Of a stretch of 64,000 nt of DNA, positions 34,490-46,320 are shown in pieces. How positions within the stretch are numbered: position 1 is the first letter of the stretch; the number at the start of each line of letters is the position of its first letter. This DNA is from Halichondria panicea (Eukaryota; Porifera; Demospongiae; Suberitida; Halichondriidae). The position numbers and the translations under genes are program-made. The stretch covers positions 1,569,001 to 1,633,000 of the forward strand of contig NC_087391.1 of the NCBI RefSeq assembly GCF_963675165.1, written 5' to 3'. The notes beneath the pieces were generated by a model. That model worked only from the letters and a program-made list of their open reading frames with translations. It was not told the DNA's origin and did no database searches.

Positions 34490-35945
34490 ATGGAAGAAGG
34501 CAGTACCGATACCGGTACTAGTGTCTCCTCAGTGTGTGTGGAATGTGGTGAGAAGAATGACCAGGCTCTATACAAGAAATTCACTGGAGGAGCCATCCAG
34601 CTTTCTCAGTGTGTAAGATAACCTCGCATGCTGTATGAGGAGTGTCACTTTGTATGGCATGGCATTCATTGACATTGTTGGTATAATCATTTAAAACTTA
34701 TCTTGTGCGTAGGTCAAGTGCAAATGTGTGCTGGACAAATATGTGGAGTTTGATGCGGTGATACTATTGTTGGATATTCTCCTGCTCAAGATCCAGACGT
34801 ATCGCCACCTCATCTTTAACTATGGCCTCACCACCTCCTTCCTCACCAAGTTCTGTGTCCTCCTCATCCTCTGCCAAACCTATATCCTCACATTGGTGTA
34901 TAGTACATCTTGATGGCTGGTCAATAAAAGGCCGGAACCTATAGACAATGTCACTGTGATTTAATCGATTGTCCTATCCTACCGATTGCATGCATTTCCA
35001 ATCATTGTGTGAGCGTCTCTGTATGTATTCCTGTATTTGATGCTGTACTTGTTGTCTTGACAATACGTATGTGAACATTCCAAACTCCGCAGCCTGGGTT
35101 TGAATGATGCCTCCACCCTTACACTACAGGTCCACTTCCATTCTTTGCTCTTACAATCCACAGCAGGTACTATAATATAGCTCTTAATCACTGCTTGTGG
35201 GTAAATATATCCTCAGCACAGTTTGCTGTACTTGTACCGTCTACTGTATTATTTCCTAGAATTGGCATGTCTTTTGGCTGTCTCTTTTCTACTTGTGAGG
35301 GTTTTCTGTCCTGTCTCTGCTAAGTGAGTCTTTAACTCACAGTATGCAAGTGTGTATTACCTCCTCCTTCAGCAACACGCTTAGTGGTGTGTTTCGAGCA
35401 GTGGTCATCTCCAGTTTTGGTAAGCTGACCTCGGTGGCAGCTGTCGTGTGGACGGGGGACTACTTCTTGTGGTTACCCACTGTCCTCGTCCTACCTGCCC
35501 ACATCCAGGCTTTCAGAGGTCAGCTCCCATTCTGATGAGAGTGTCTGATGTTTGTTAACAAATAGCGATGGGGTAATAATTATTTTCCCTAGTGTATTGC
35601 CAAGGAGGTATTGTAAAATCCCTCATATAAATTATCCTGTACATGTGTGTACGTGTGTATTACAAATTATCTAGTCTTCTTGTGATCCCACCCCGGCTGT
35701 GAACCTGCTTGTTTTTGCCTGTAATCTACGATGTAATCTACGATGTGATCATAATCATGTATTTTGATCTAGTATAATTATATACATTATTGTCTGTTTA
35801 CCCTGTTGCTGTAGCTCTCCTGGACGTATCTCTGTCCCGGGCCTGTGCGATAGTATTACTACAGAGTGCCTTTATGTATTACGCTGACTACATCCTCAAC
35901 CAGTGGAGAACACACATACTTATGTACTTGTTAACATTACCCTAG
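34490..35945 (+). CDS. ARV1: ARV1 lipid-homeostasis protein
   Basis: ER membrane protein needed for sterol distribution and GPI-anchor synthesis. Six exons (34490-34612, 34713-34895, 35130-35166, 35260-35323, 35343-35518, 35815-35945) join to 237 codons. The N-terminal zinc-binding Arv1 homology domain is clear: VCVECG at residues about 16-20, then QLSQCVKCKCVLDKYVEFDA across the first junction. DAVILLLDILLLKIQTYRHL is the first membrane segment. SSFGKLTSVAAVVW is the conserved SSYGKLLLIPAVIW block and HIQAFR the last family signature. Two further hydrophobic stretches follow. Convergent with Fringe-2, 209 bp between stops. Confidence 0.9.
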
Positions 35946-36154
35946 CTATAGCCTCTACTAGTACCTAATTAAGTTCATTTTGTGCCGATTAGTGCACCTG
36001 ACTCATGCACGATCATAATTTTATTATGCAATTGTAATTTTTGCTGCAAGATTGAATTAGTGAAAATTGGTGAAAAATTAATTGTGAACACAAAGTACTC
36101 AAAACAGACAAAAATAACTACATGACATAACTGTATTGGCTAACAAACTTTTTA

Positions 36155-39100
36155 TCAGCTATCTGATGTTTTAGGTCTATAGGTATTAGGAATTTTTTTG
36201 CCTCTACGGAGCGCTTTTTGTTTAATAGTATTTTGTGTTTCTTCTGGTCTCGGTTTATTTTTATGTTCAGCGTTAGCTTTTTCTCCAGTGGAGACAGTCT
36301 CAAAGTATCCCGACCTGATGATCTCACAACACATGTACGTCTCCCAGGCACAGACACAGGTATGCTTTCCCTCTTGTTTTCGTTTTTCCCTGGCTTCAAC
36401 GAGGAATCTTTTCTGGTCAATACACCAGTGAAGGGTTGGGTAGATATGGCAGTGAATAGACTTGAACCTGGAGGAAAAGAATGACAAATTAATTATTATG
36501 ATAGTTGATTGCAAAGGACATGACATGTTGATTACACCTTCCATTTGGTATAGTTACAGAGTATATGCATTGCATGCTTTTAAAAGTATACGTCATTACA
36601 GTCTAAACTATATGATGTGCTTGTCAACCTACTGTGTGAGATCCTCGTCGATACTGAACAGTGCCCCGGGGACAAATACTACGTTAGGCACAGGCATCCA
36701 AGGAGCACCAGCCCCAAACCCATTGGAGAACGCTATCTGCGTAAACAAGAAACATTGGCTGATTTACACGACATTAAATTCAAACAAACTTTTACAAATT
36801 ATGACAAAAACAATGGTCACTCGCAAACAAATTTCATTGCAGTATGAAACACTGGGTGTACATAATTATATTCACCAAAGAAACAACGTTGACGTCATTA
36901 TCTCTCCTCTTACCATGTCTCTGATGTAGGGGGAAGGTGTAGAGGTGAGCAGGTCCAATCCATGGGTCCAGATCATCTGTGTGTGGGTGAGTGGCTTCCT
37001 CAGTACTGCACCTGTGAGCCGTAAACAATTAGTACCAATGCCTACAGACAGAACTTTGTGTTGCTTCTAAAGCCTAATTCAATGACAATCACTTTTCTCT
37101 AAGTATACATACAACCACAGAAATTCGTTACTGTTGCTTAGAAGGAGAACAATAATACATATGAGTGCTACAAGTGTGTAGCCGAGAAGCCACCATTGCT
37201 CATTATCACTCCCAATTGTACGTAACAGCTGCTCACCAGTGACTAGTCCCACTGTGACGTCCTCAGGCATTTGCGTCTTGCTACAAGACTCGTTAAAGGC
37301 ATGGCAACCACTGCAGAGATCAATGGAGTGAAAATGAACGTGTATACTTTCTTGCCGTATAGATTTAAGGTAATCAAAACAATAGTTGTAATGACTAGTT
37401 GAATAATTATAGACTTTGAGTGAGTAGCTATTTACTGTTAATACAAGACGACACTCACACTAGATAAGTCTTGGCGAGCTCCAACATGGCTCTACTAAGA
37501 CAGTACATTCCTCCAACAGCAAAGTGATATTTTTGTCCAGGCTTGCCCAGTTTTGAGGTGATGTTGACAATGCGAGGAGAGTCCCATTCAGAGCCAGACC
37601 TTCCCAGATACACAGGGTCTGTGCGAGGGTCGAACTTAGAGAGTTGCCGGGCCAACGGTGGTACATGCACATACATGTCATCATCAACATGGCATATCCA
37701 GCTGTGTGGGTGTTGAGAGAACACAGATGTACTAATTGTTTGTGTACACGCTGCAGTGATAACATAATTATGAATCCTTACACTGAGGTTCGAACTCATA
37801 CAAATGAACTCACTCAAAGTGCTTATTCTCAGGCTGAAACATTAGCTCCAGCTCCACTCCTGCCTTGCAGCACAGGTCCACTCTGTGAACAATAGCACTA
37901 CTAACTTCCATATACAGCTGCAATAATATTTAACAATGACTATTTACCAATGCTATGAATTACATAATGAATGCAAACACGGATCATAGAAGCTGCACAC
38001 TTACTTTAAGCCCACAACCATCTATAATAGTTATTGAGGCCACATTTTGGCCTTATAATTTTTAGGAAGATGAAATGTGAGCAAAGGGGCTGCATTTCAT
38101 AGTACAGATAATTACACAGACTTTGTACCCTATCTACGTACAAAAACAACTCACCTGTTGTGGGTGTGTCCAGACTTGGCATTGATGTAGTGCATGCCCA
38201 CCTCCTCCAGTTGCTCCGCTAGCTCACTGTCTTCATCATCCGTCACCAGGAACAGCGACTCGGGATACAACGTCATCACCCACGTCTCAAACATCACCCC
38301 CAGTCTCGTTTCATGGTAATCTTTCGTCGTTCGTATGGTGAACATAATGTTTCTACCTTGTTCTTCGTGAGGGGTAAGTTTCCGCATCTTTTTATTTGAG
38401 CATTCGAGTAATTCTTCAACAGAACCACTGCAAAAGTCTTTTAAGAATTGAGTGAGATTGCTGCTTCTGCCTAGAGATTGAATACGGGCCACATAGTCTC
38501 TAATAGAGACTCCAGATTTCAGGCCAGGGATTTTAAGCGATTGACGGTATGAATCCATGGGATTGACTCGAGCTAAAAGTGATTTCAGTTTACCACTTGT
38601 TTTGATTATTTTCAGTTGATGTTTCTCCCAGTTTTTCATTAGCTCTTCATTCTTACCTAGTTCTATAGATTCTGATTTTTTTGACGGACGATTCAAAACT
38701 CGACGTTTTTCTGTGGTGGATACATCTATATATCGTACTGTAGCTCGCCTTAAACCAGTGAATTCCCTACTAAAGTCATTAGGAGGCTTCTCTTTTGTAT
38801 CTAGCCCAATATCTTGTTTGTACTCCATATGACCGTCGTCGTGCAATTCATGTTTGTTGTCGTGCAATTCATCTTTGTCGATAGGCAATTCATCTTTGTC
38901 GTAGTGCAATTCATTTTTGTCCTGGTGCGATTCATCTTTGTCGTGATGTTTAGGAGCTTTTTCCAATTCGTCCATACCTTCTTTGGACTTTTTTCTCTGC
39001 ACTATCGTCTCCTCGAAAGCATCATCAGTTAGATTTTCATCATCGTCCATTTGGGGAGACTGTTTTACGGACCTCATATTTGCAAGTGATACATCGGCTG

Positions 39101-39296
39101 CTGCTGGAGAATCCTCAAAGTCTTGCAAACTTCTCGGGTGATGTTTTGGTTCCAGTAATGATGCATGTACAAGCCTGGGATGATGCACTGAGGGACTGAA
39201 ATAATTGAAGAGAGCAGAGAGAATGAAGAGTTGGGCTATCAGAGTCAAGAGCACAATGGCCATCATACCCAGCACGCCGTTCCTTTTGAGCCTCAT
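36155..39296 (-). CDS. Fringe-family beta-1,3-glycosyltransferase, paralog 2
   Basis: Exons 38155-39296, 37814-37882, 37459-37701, 37237-37310, 36914-37011, 36633-36736 and 36155-36467 close at 680 codons. Residues 1-32 are a short tail plus signal anchor (MMAIVLLTLIAQLFILSALF). A very long charged stem of about 290 residues follows, including a 7-residue DKDEL-like repeat (38832-38948). The catalytic part has NIMFTIRTTKDYHETRLGVM, LVTDDED, DLCCKAG, WICHVDDDMYV (DDD site), YLGRSGS, FAVGGMYCLSRAMLELA, MIWTHGLDLL and FKSIHCHIYPTLHWC, the Fringe C-terminal signature. After that signature comes an unusual basic tail of about 80 residues. Donor CA|GTAGGT at 36632 places a splice over an apparent stop, giving the final exon. 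Paralog of 17275-23769 with the same exon sizes and phases in the core. Confidence 0.92.
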
Positions 39297-39580
39297 CTTG
39301 AGAGTTTATTTTTAATACCTAAGTTTGGATTGAGATATAAAAGTTGCATCCATGAAAGAGACTAGAAAATATAAACATCTAGACTCTGTATGAACACAAA
39401 TATAGAAAGAGCCAGTAGTAAAATTAAGGCTGGTAGTATATTACCTTACCTAAAGATTCGTGTACAGTGTGTGATCTGATCTGACAGAACTGACAGATCG
39501 AAGCTTTATGTCCTGGAATCTCTTGTCAATAAGGGAAAGGTCGATAAACCAACAAAAATATCAAATGAATACTATTAACT

Positions 39581-39886
39581 CTTCAATTAGGCATTCCTTC
39601 ATTATTATTGAATGTGGGGTATATATAGCTCAAGGAGATAAGCTACATGTACATGTTTACAGGAAAATATATTTTAATGACTCTTCAATTAGGCATTCCT
39701 TCATTATTATTGAATGTGGGGTATATATAGCTCAAGGAGATAAGCTACATGTACATGTATACAGGAAAATATATTTTAATGACTCTTCAATTAGGCATTC
39801 CTTCATTATTAGTGAATGTGGGGTATATATAGCTCAAGGAGATAAGCTACATGTACATGTATACAGGAAAATATATTTTAATGACC
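39581..39886. repeat. Three tandem 102-bp repeats
   Basis: Copies begin at 39581, 39683 and 39785 (CTTCAATTAGGCATTCCTTC ... AAAATATATTTTAATGA) and differ at only one or two bases. Because 102 is a multiple of three, a plus-strand frame stays open through all copies as a 34-residue repeat. The position between SLC39A9 and Fringe-2 and the lack of any family match argue for non-coding DNA. Confidence 0.95.
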
Positions 39887-42567
39887 ATGAGAATGAAAAG
39901 CATTGAACAAAAGAGGTAAGAATGCTCCAGATACTAACCAAACAAGTTCTGTTTTACTCAGTTTCCCGCCATTACTATTAGCCTCTCCACCGGCAGAGCT
40001 ATTGACGACCTCATTGAGGACGTGGACAGTGGAGACGTACAGGAATGTGCCGGCTGAGAACAGCATGGCTATGCCAGTCAGAGGGAGGTGGACAAGGTAC
40101 ATCACCTAGAAGTAGTATGTTGGTGTGGGTAAGATGTAATTACTATTCAGAACTGGTGGCAAATCAGTAAGCATAATTATGGTAATGGTCTAAGATACAA
40201 GATAACTACCGTATAGCGGGTAAGTTTCGTGGGGTAAAAAATTCGTTCAACTCGAGAAACGGTAGTTTTCGTGATAACTACCGTATAGCGGGTAAGTTTC
40301 GTGGGGTAAAAAATTCGTTCAACTCGAGAAACGGTAGTTTTCGTGAGTAAAAATTTCGTTTAGTCTCGTGGCTGCACGGCATTCCTACGTTCAGATAAGC
40401 CACGCCTACGATAAAATTTCGTGGAAGTCAGCCTGCCCGCCCACGAAAATAACGAATAATTTACCCCACGAAAATTACCCGCTATACGGTATTTAAGAGT
40501 AGCTTGTTTAAGTAAACGAGCCACGTGATGAACAAACTTATGCTCTGTGTTCAAAACAAAATCATGGTAAAATTACAAAAAAAACAGTCTACAAGACAAT
40601 ACGTTAGTTATGTAAATGTACGCGAGAGTTGTTAGGCAAAATCAACATAATTATCGTCAACAATAAGGGCCTCTATATACACTCAGTCAAAATTAATGAG
40701 TGTGCAAACGTGACTCACGATAGTAGTTATTTATTCACTCACTTTAACGAGTCCAAAGAAAGAGACGAAGGAAGCGATAGGAGCAGCTAGAGAGAACATC
40801 AGTAAATGCTTCTTTGCCGTGTATTTATCGTGGCCCTACATACAGTACACCATCATACATAATTATATCCAGGCTGACCTCACAAACTGTATAATCACGC
40901 ACACCACACATACCTCGTGAATCAGGAATGAGGTGAAACCGAATGCAGCTGGAGCCTATAGAGGAATATCCATACGGTGGTCATGTGACTATAAGCAGTA
41001 ACGCCACACCTTGTGTAGCATGATTGCTAAGAAGATGACGAGCTCGACGTCAGCTTTTGACAGGCCAGCAGCTGCTCCTAGTGCCAGACCATCAGCTGGG
41101 AAGGTAGACATCACATGACTCATACAGTAAACTACCATTTCAATGCGAAATAAATAAGCAAGATTTTCATGAATGCATGAGAACAACACTACCGTCACAA
41201 AGGTATACATAATATTGCGTTGCATGTAAATTAGAGACTCACCTGCTGCATGTACTACAAGTCCAATGGTGGCTGTCATCTTGTGTCTGCTGTGACGAGC
41301 ATTGCCATTGGCTCCATTCTCAGCATCTGAGGAGAGGGGAACAAAACACTGAGTGAGAGAATGACCACCATGGTTGATTATTTCCTAGAATATGACCTAT
41401 TAAATTTCTGAATCACTGAAAGTATTAATTGTGTTTGGTTTTTGATATACTGCAAGGACACTAGTGGAATAGCTTCGGCTACTAATCATGCAACAACATA
41501 TAAAGTAAAATGACTGAGCTAAAGTATCAGCAATTGTAGAGGACGGTTAGAGTGGCTGTGATACCGCATAACACAGTTTCAAATTTAAACGAGGACTATG
41601 TAATTAGAAGTTTACAGAAACATAGCACTACAAGTGTACCTAGAAACAAATACCTCAATCACCAAGTGTTTCTAGACTACCATAATTAATGAATTACTGG
41701 ACATTTGCTTCAACGACAACACGGTGACCACCCCCTCCCCTCTAGCTCATGTACCTGGAATTGAATGGGCGTGTCCCCCACTGCACTGATCTATGAGTAG
41801 CATGAACACAAAGCCCAGTATTAGGGAGAACCCCATCATGAACTGCAGCTGGTCTGTCGAGTACAGCCCCTCCTCACTGCCTGGTAGAGCACCCTCCTCT
41901 GATAAGGCTTTGATTTTCCGAACATGAGCACTGTTAGGGATAAGGTTATTGATTGGTCCTTCGTCGGCCGAGCGAACTTTCAAGGAGAGGTCGGAGAGAT
42001 CGGATTCGTGGGTGTGTGAGTGGTGGTTGTGATGACTGTGGAGTGCTGTGTGTGTGTTTAGGGGAGGGGGTGAAGAGGGATAGAAGATACGGTTCGTACA
42101 AATCATGCGTGATAAATAAATATTAGGAGTCATTCACAGGAGACGAAAGTCGGAGATGACACATAATGATCATAATTATACATACCCTCTCCAAAGAGTG
42201 CCTCCATACCCTCCGGTATGATCACAATCAGAGCCGTCCCAATAAGCAGACCAGCTCCAAATGTAGTCACTTTCCTTAGTACTCCCTATATATATATATG
42301 GGACCAGGAGTGGATTATGATAACATAAACAGTACTGACACATAACATCAGGCTTAAAACAATGCTATAAACATTGGTATAAATGCAGTTTGTGTCTATA
42401 TGTATACTCACAGCTGAGAGAGACAGCCCTAGGGGTATCAATGTGTGTAGTGTGTGTCTAGGTGTACTCACAGCTGAGAGAGACAGCACTAGGGGTATCA
42501 TTCCTGAGACATAGCAGCCAAAGAACATGGAGAGAGATAACAGCACCAATCTCCAGAATCCGTCCAT
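39878..42567 (-). CDS. SLC39A9: Zinc transporter ZIP9
   Basis: Golgi/plasma-membrane zinc importer. Eight exons (42472-42567, 42186-42285, 41755-42045, 41243-41326, 41010-41095, 40914-40955, 40743-40835, 39878-40105) close at 339 codons. TM1 is [21 protein letters not shown]2 contains [20 protein letters not shown], with the conserved PEG. A His-rich cytosolic loop ([12 protein letters not shown]) precedes TM3 ([17 protein letters not shown]). TM4 carries [17 protein letters not shown], the HxxxDG metal motif, and TM5 IMLHKAPAAFGF. The C-terminal [20 protein letters not shown] block is diagnostic of ZIP9. It precedes Fringe-2 in the same direction. Confidence 0.95.
40208..40492. mobile_element. 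MITE, TACCGTATAGCGGG family, with an internal tandem duplication
   Basis: ACCGTATAGCGGGTAAGTTT occurs at 40208 and again at 40279 with about 60 bp duplicated behind it. The right end is AATTACCCGCTATACGGTAT. It lies in the last SLC39A9 intron. Confidence 0.85.
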
Positions 42568-42900
42568 ATCTTACCGGTATTCAACAGATTCGCCAGTTTG
42601 GAATCATTGTTTAAGGTAGATCAGATATTGTGTATCACTCACTCTTGCTTCTGGATTTACATGCAATGATTTCAATTTTTCATGTTTTATTAGTTAATTA
42701 GAGCAGAGATAATCTCTGATGAGAACCGTTCTATTCCCTTCTACTTCAAAATCTTGCATGACACCCTGACTCAATACAGTCATATGTACATGCAGTGTGG
42801 ATATAAAAGGCAATTTTAAAAAATATGGGCGGGAAAAACAACTTGTGCTTGAAAAAAAATCAGCATTGCCAATGTGAGGAGATAAATGTTGTAAGCAAAG
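42568..42900. other. SLC39A9 upstream region
   Basis: 333 bp between the SLC39A9 start and the stop of the upstream minus-strand gene. It holds the SLC39A9 promoter; no clear motif is visible. Confidence 0.4.
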
Positions 42901-44008
42901 TTAAAACATTGAGTCCAGCTCTGCGGCTAGTTCATCGTGTCCAACAGATTGGCTGCGTAGTGCTTTAAGGAGTTCCTCGTGTGATATGTTACTTGATTTG
43001 AGTCGAATGCGAAGTATATCTCTGAGACGGTCCCCATCGTCAGGTCTCTTGTTCTCGATGCTCTCAAGATCTACGCAAGGGAGGCCCAGACAAAGGCCCA
43101 GGTTGAACCACTTGTCCTTGGCAGGATACAATTGCTCCAAAAAACGTAGCAGGTCTGTTTCTTTCACTGTAATTAACATGTAGATATTGATGATGCTATG
43201 GATGGCATGGGAACATTATTTTACAGATTTCGTTACATGGGTAAAAAAATCCAATTACCAGGCTGGATGTCAGGGCGCTTGGAAGCTGGTGTTACAGGAG
43301 TTGCTCCAGTGTCATCTCTATTTCTTTTCCTACAAAGGACATCTGTACATGCATACAAACATTAGATTATCAAGGTAAACATAAGAAGACCGGTACACAT
43401 ATCTAATAGTTGAGCATGCCATTACTTGTGTCCTGGCTAGTAGTAGCCTCGTAATCTCCATTGGAATCATCTGCCATTTTTTTGGAAATCGAAATGAGTT
43501 CCTTGAGATTCTTGTCACGACATTGCTCCTCATACTTCCTCACTAACGTCTCGGCAGCATATTCTTCACGTGGTGGTAATGTCACTGACAACTTCATGCT
43601 ACACTTTTTATGAGGACAACACAAATTGTTCTTTATCCCCTCTATAATGCACGTGCAACAAAATAGGTGGGCGCATTTTGAAGCTATCGGTTGTTTCCAT
43701 GCACTTTTGCAGAGAGCACAAAATACATCTTCCTTGAAGATACTCGGATTAGCCCAACGGCAGATGTATAGCAAGTCAGCCCAAACGTCTGCTTCCATCA
43801 CCCAGAACTTGGAGTTGATCATCCTGAAGACTAGATCCATTGGAAGACTCCATTTTGAATGCAGGGTCTTGAGGAGGGCAATTAGTTCACTTAGTGTGAT
43901 TGACAGGAACATTTGAGCATTTTGAAGTTTGAGTATGCGAAGCTGAGATCTTTTTAGTCGCTTTTGTTCAGTGCCACAATCACATGTACATGTAACATGT
44001 CCATCCTC
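42901..44008 (-). CDS. RING-finger plus death-domain protein, C-terminal exons
   Basis: Exon 43403-44008 encodes a cysteine-rich start (CTCDCG), a helical segment and a RING finger: FCALCKSAWKQPIASKC, AHLFCCTC, then NNLCCPHKKC, the C3HC4-like ligands of an E3 ubiquitin ligase. This frame ends at TAG 43403-43405. Exons 43259-43329 and 42901-43166 follow, the latter with a death domain (LLRFLEQLYPAKDKWFNLGL, CLGLPCVDLESIENK, ISHEELLKAL). Joining 43329 and 43166 keeps frame; the exact RING-exon donor that links them (candidate at about 43435) does not resolve in phase, so RING and death domain may belong to one protein or to isoforms. The RING exon begins in phase 0 directly after the transposase-like exon ending at 44539. 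Likely role: apoptosis or innate-immune ubiquitin signalling (inference). Confidence 0.65.
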
Positions 44009-44047
44009 CTGAGACAAAGAAGAAGACAAGTATATTGAATTGGCTAA

Positions 44048-44417
44048 AGCCTCACTGTTGCTATGATTATATAGATAGAGCAGAGAGGGATTAGAAACGG
44101 AAGTACCCTCGAAGTACCATCCACGGTTTTAATCGAGGCTTAACACGAGGGCTAACATGAATAATTCATGAGAATTGTTTTGCTGTCTGTAAGAAGTCCA
44201 CAAGCAGTTTTGCTGCTAAACATCATTCGTTTCATACAGCTCTGTCTCTAGCTAGCTATAATAGCTCTGTGTAATGACTTTCAATACTTTGTCAGGATAT
44301 TTTCGTGATAAATTCAGTATTATAGGACATTTACGGGAACAAATATCCAATAATGTTGCGCATGTGCAAGCAGTCAGTAGCAGGCCTTCTCTTCAGGGGA
44401 GGCCAGTGAAGGAGGCT
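44048..44417. mobile_element. MITE of the AGCCTC/GCGCATGCGC family
   Basis: AGCCTC at the left, GAGGCT at the right, with CAGCTCTGTCTCTAGCTAGC and GTGAAGGAGGCTA segments shared with 20190-20769. It sits in the intron between the transposase-like and RING exons. Confidence 0.75.
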
Positions 44418-44538
44418 AAGGTACTATATAGGAACACAAGCATGAAAAAGCGCTCTGTGTACCTCTAGCTATTTCACGACAATCAAGCATTCTCGTTCTG
44501 TAATCAAATATTTGTATACAGTACATAGTACAACATAC

Positions 44539-46010
44539 CCAGTCCATAATAGTCCGGTTCATTCTCATTTCAAAAGTACTTGATCCAAAGTGAACACGTT
44601 TTGGTATGTGTGCGAGTAGCTGGTGATTGAAAGATTCGACCCAGAACGTGTCACGACACTGCAAATAAACACAAGGCATGAATAGTAATCATAGTAATTA
44701 AATTAACATCCTTACTTGACAGTAAAACGGCGCATTTCTACAGATAAGAGTATCTTTTAGTCCTGCCTTACAAGCTTCAATGGCAGCAGGATCCTCAAGT
44801 TTTATCTTGGTAGGGCTGTCACCTAGATGCTTGAATAGTGAGCTTTTGTCACAATCCTCGTGCTCGTCCTGCAAACGCTTAGCCTTACGTTTGTCAGATA
44901 ACTCTGGAAACCAGGTTTTTCCTCTACCCTTTTTGGTACCAACTGCTATTTTCGCCATTTTCTTTGCTACATTTTTGGTGCCTGCAAATACACTGACTTG
45001 GTATTACAGAATGTACTTTGTTATCACTTACCGTTCCAGGTGTTGTACGAATTGAGATCATCAGCGACATACTTCTTCACTACAGGTTGATTGTCATGCT
45101 TTACTTCAACAACATTGAGACCTACACATACAACAAAATACATACACACAATGAATAAACAAACGGCATGGGGAATTTGATACCTTTTTCCAAAGTGCGA
45201 GGAAAAACTATTTTGGTACATGCAACTTTTCGAGTCGGTGCACAATTATGTTCGGTGTTGGACCCATTTGAGCAGCCAACAATTCTTTTTGCACTAATAA
45301 CGGTTAGATAACAAGTGTTACATAACAGACATACCTTCTTGACAGACAAGGAACGGTGATATTATACTCATTGGCTGTAGAGTCGTGGGGAGCATCTGTT
45401 ATTACCCATTGTTGATAAAGTACACTTGTTTCAAATACGATAATGGCCAGAAAAACATTTTCCTTGTTATCAAGTGTTGCGTTCACTTCCTCAATTGCAT
45501 TCAGCATGGATGACTTGGCACACGCGTCCACGTGTCCTCCTTTGTTACATACCATAATCACACAATGTTAATTATTAAGTGTAATAAAAAGTCCAAACAA
45601 ACGCACGTGAAGTAATGTATCGAGCACCGACTTTTCCCAAGCCGGCGGCATTGCCACTGAAGTGAATGCACTGACTTGGTAGAATTCCAGCACACGTGAA
45701 AGCATGAACGATCCTGGAACAAAGAGTCAAAAGTAAATAAAATAATGAACAAACTCACTTCTGGTTGACAATGTATCGTCCACCCTGTGTTCGTGAGCTA
45801 GCCCACCACTGACGCCTTCCGCTAGTGTCACACAAAAATTCAATGCGGAGGACATGCCCCTTCTGCAAAAAATTAATTACGGACAGTCATGTGAATTATG
45901 AGCAACGTACCTGCGAATATAAACTGGTGCAGAGACGGTGAAAAGTAGTTTGCTCACAAATGAACGGGAACTGGTCGTCACTGGCGTTGGCATTGCCAGT
46001 GAACATTCCT
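44539..46010 (-). CDS. Transposase-like exons upstream of the RING exon
   Basis: Consecutive minus-strand exons, all with good GT-AG borders: about 45900-46010 (FTGNANASDDQFPFICEQTT), 45760-45850 (HVLRIEFLCDTSGRRQWWAS), about 45600-45720 (CIHFSGNAAGLGK), 45335-45545, 45184-45293, 45032-45121 (YVADDLNSYNTWNG), 44716-44981 and 44539-44658 (CRDTFWVESFNHQLLAHIPK, RVHFGSSTFEMRMN, IMDW). The FWVESFN...PKR-HFG...RM...DW pattern is like the C-terminal catalytic-fold remnants of DDE-type transposases that appear as multi-copy genes in marine invertebrates. That family link is from memory of the pattern, so moderate. The open exons and conserved splice sites suggest a spliced, possibly domesticated gene; the 5' end near 46.0 kb is divergent from PNPT1. 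Confidence 0.55.
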
Positions 46011-46320
46011 GAACAATAAATCATACAAACTTTTTCCCACGAGCTGACACAAACCTGACTTCTCCAACATTTGTTATACAGTGCAGTATCTATATTAGTT
46101 GGGCATGACTTTATGTTCAGAGTCGGGGCAAAATCTGTCAGGAAGGCTAAGCTGCCAGTTCTACAATATGTCCTAGATCCTGATCCAATCGATGTGTCTA
46201 CCACGTGGGCTAGATTTGCACACATGCGCGAAAATGAGAAACTCCTCCTAGCTGGGGCCAGACCACTCCTTTGGCCTCCAGCTGTGTAAGGTCGAAGGTC
46301 ACCCACGTGGCATAAAATTA

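Noticed and set aside
36118-36420. Lys-rich 100-codon minus-strand frame
   Set aside because: Off-frame reading of the final Fringe-2 exon; the frame with FKSIHCHIYPTLHWC is the coding one.
38814-39032. Plus-strand hydrophobic frame rich in FVVVQFIFV
   Set aside because: Antisense shadow of the DKDEL repeat in the Fringe-2 stem, which is strongly supported on the other strand.
39508-39906. 132-codon frame across the 102-bp tandem repeats
   Set aside because: Open only because the period is a multiple of three; no similarity to a protein family and it overlaps the SLC39A9 terminal exon antisense.
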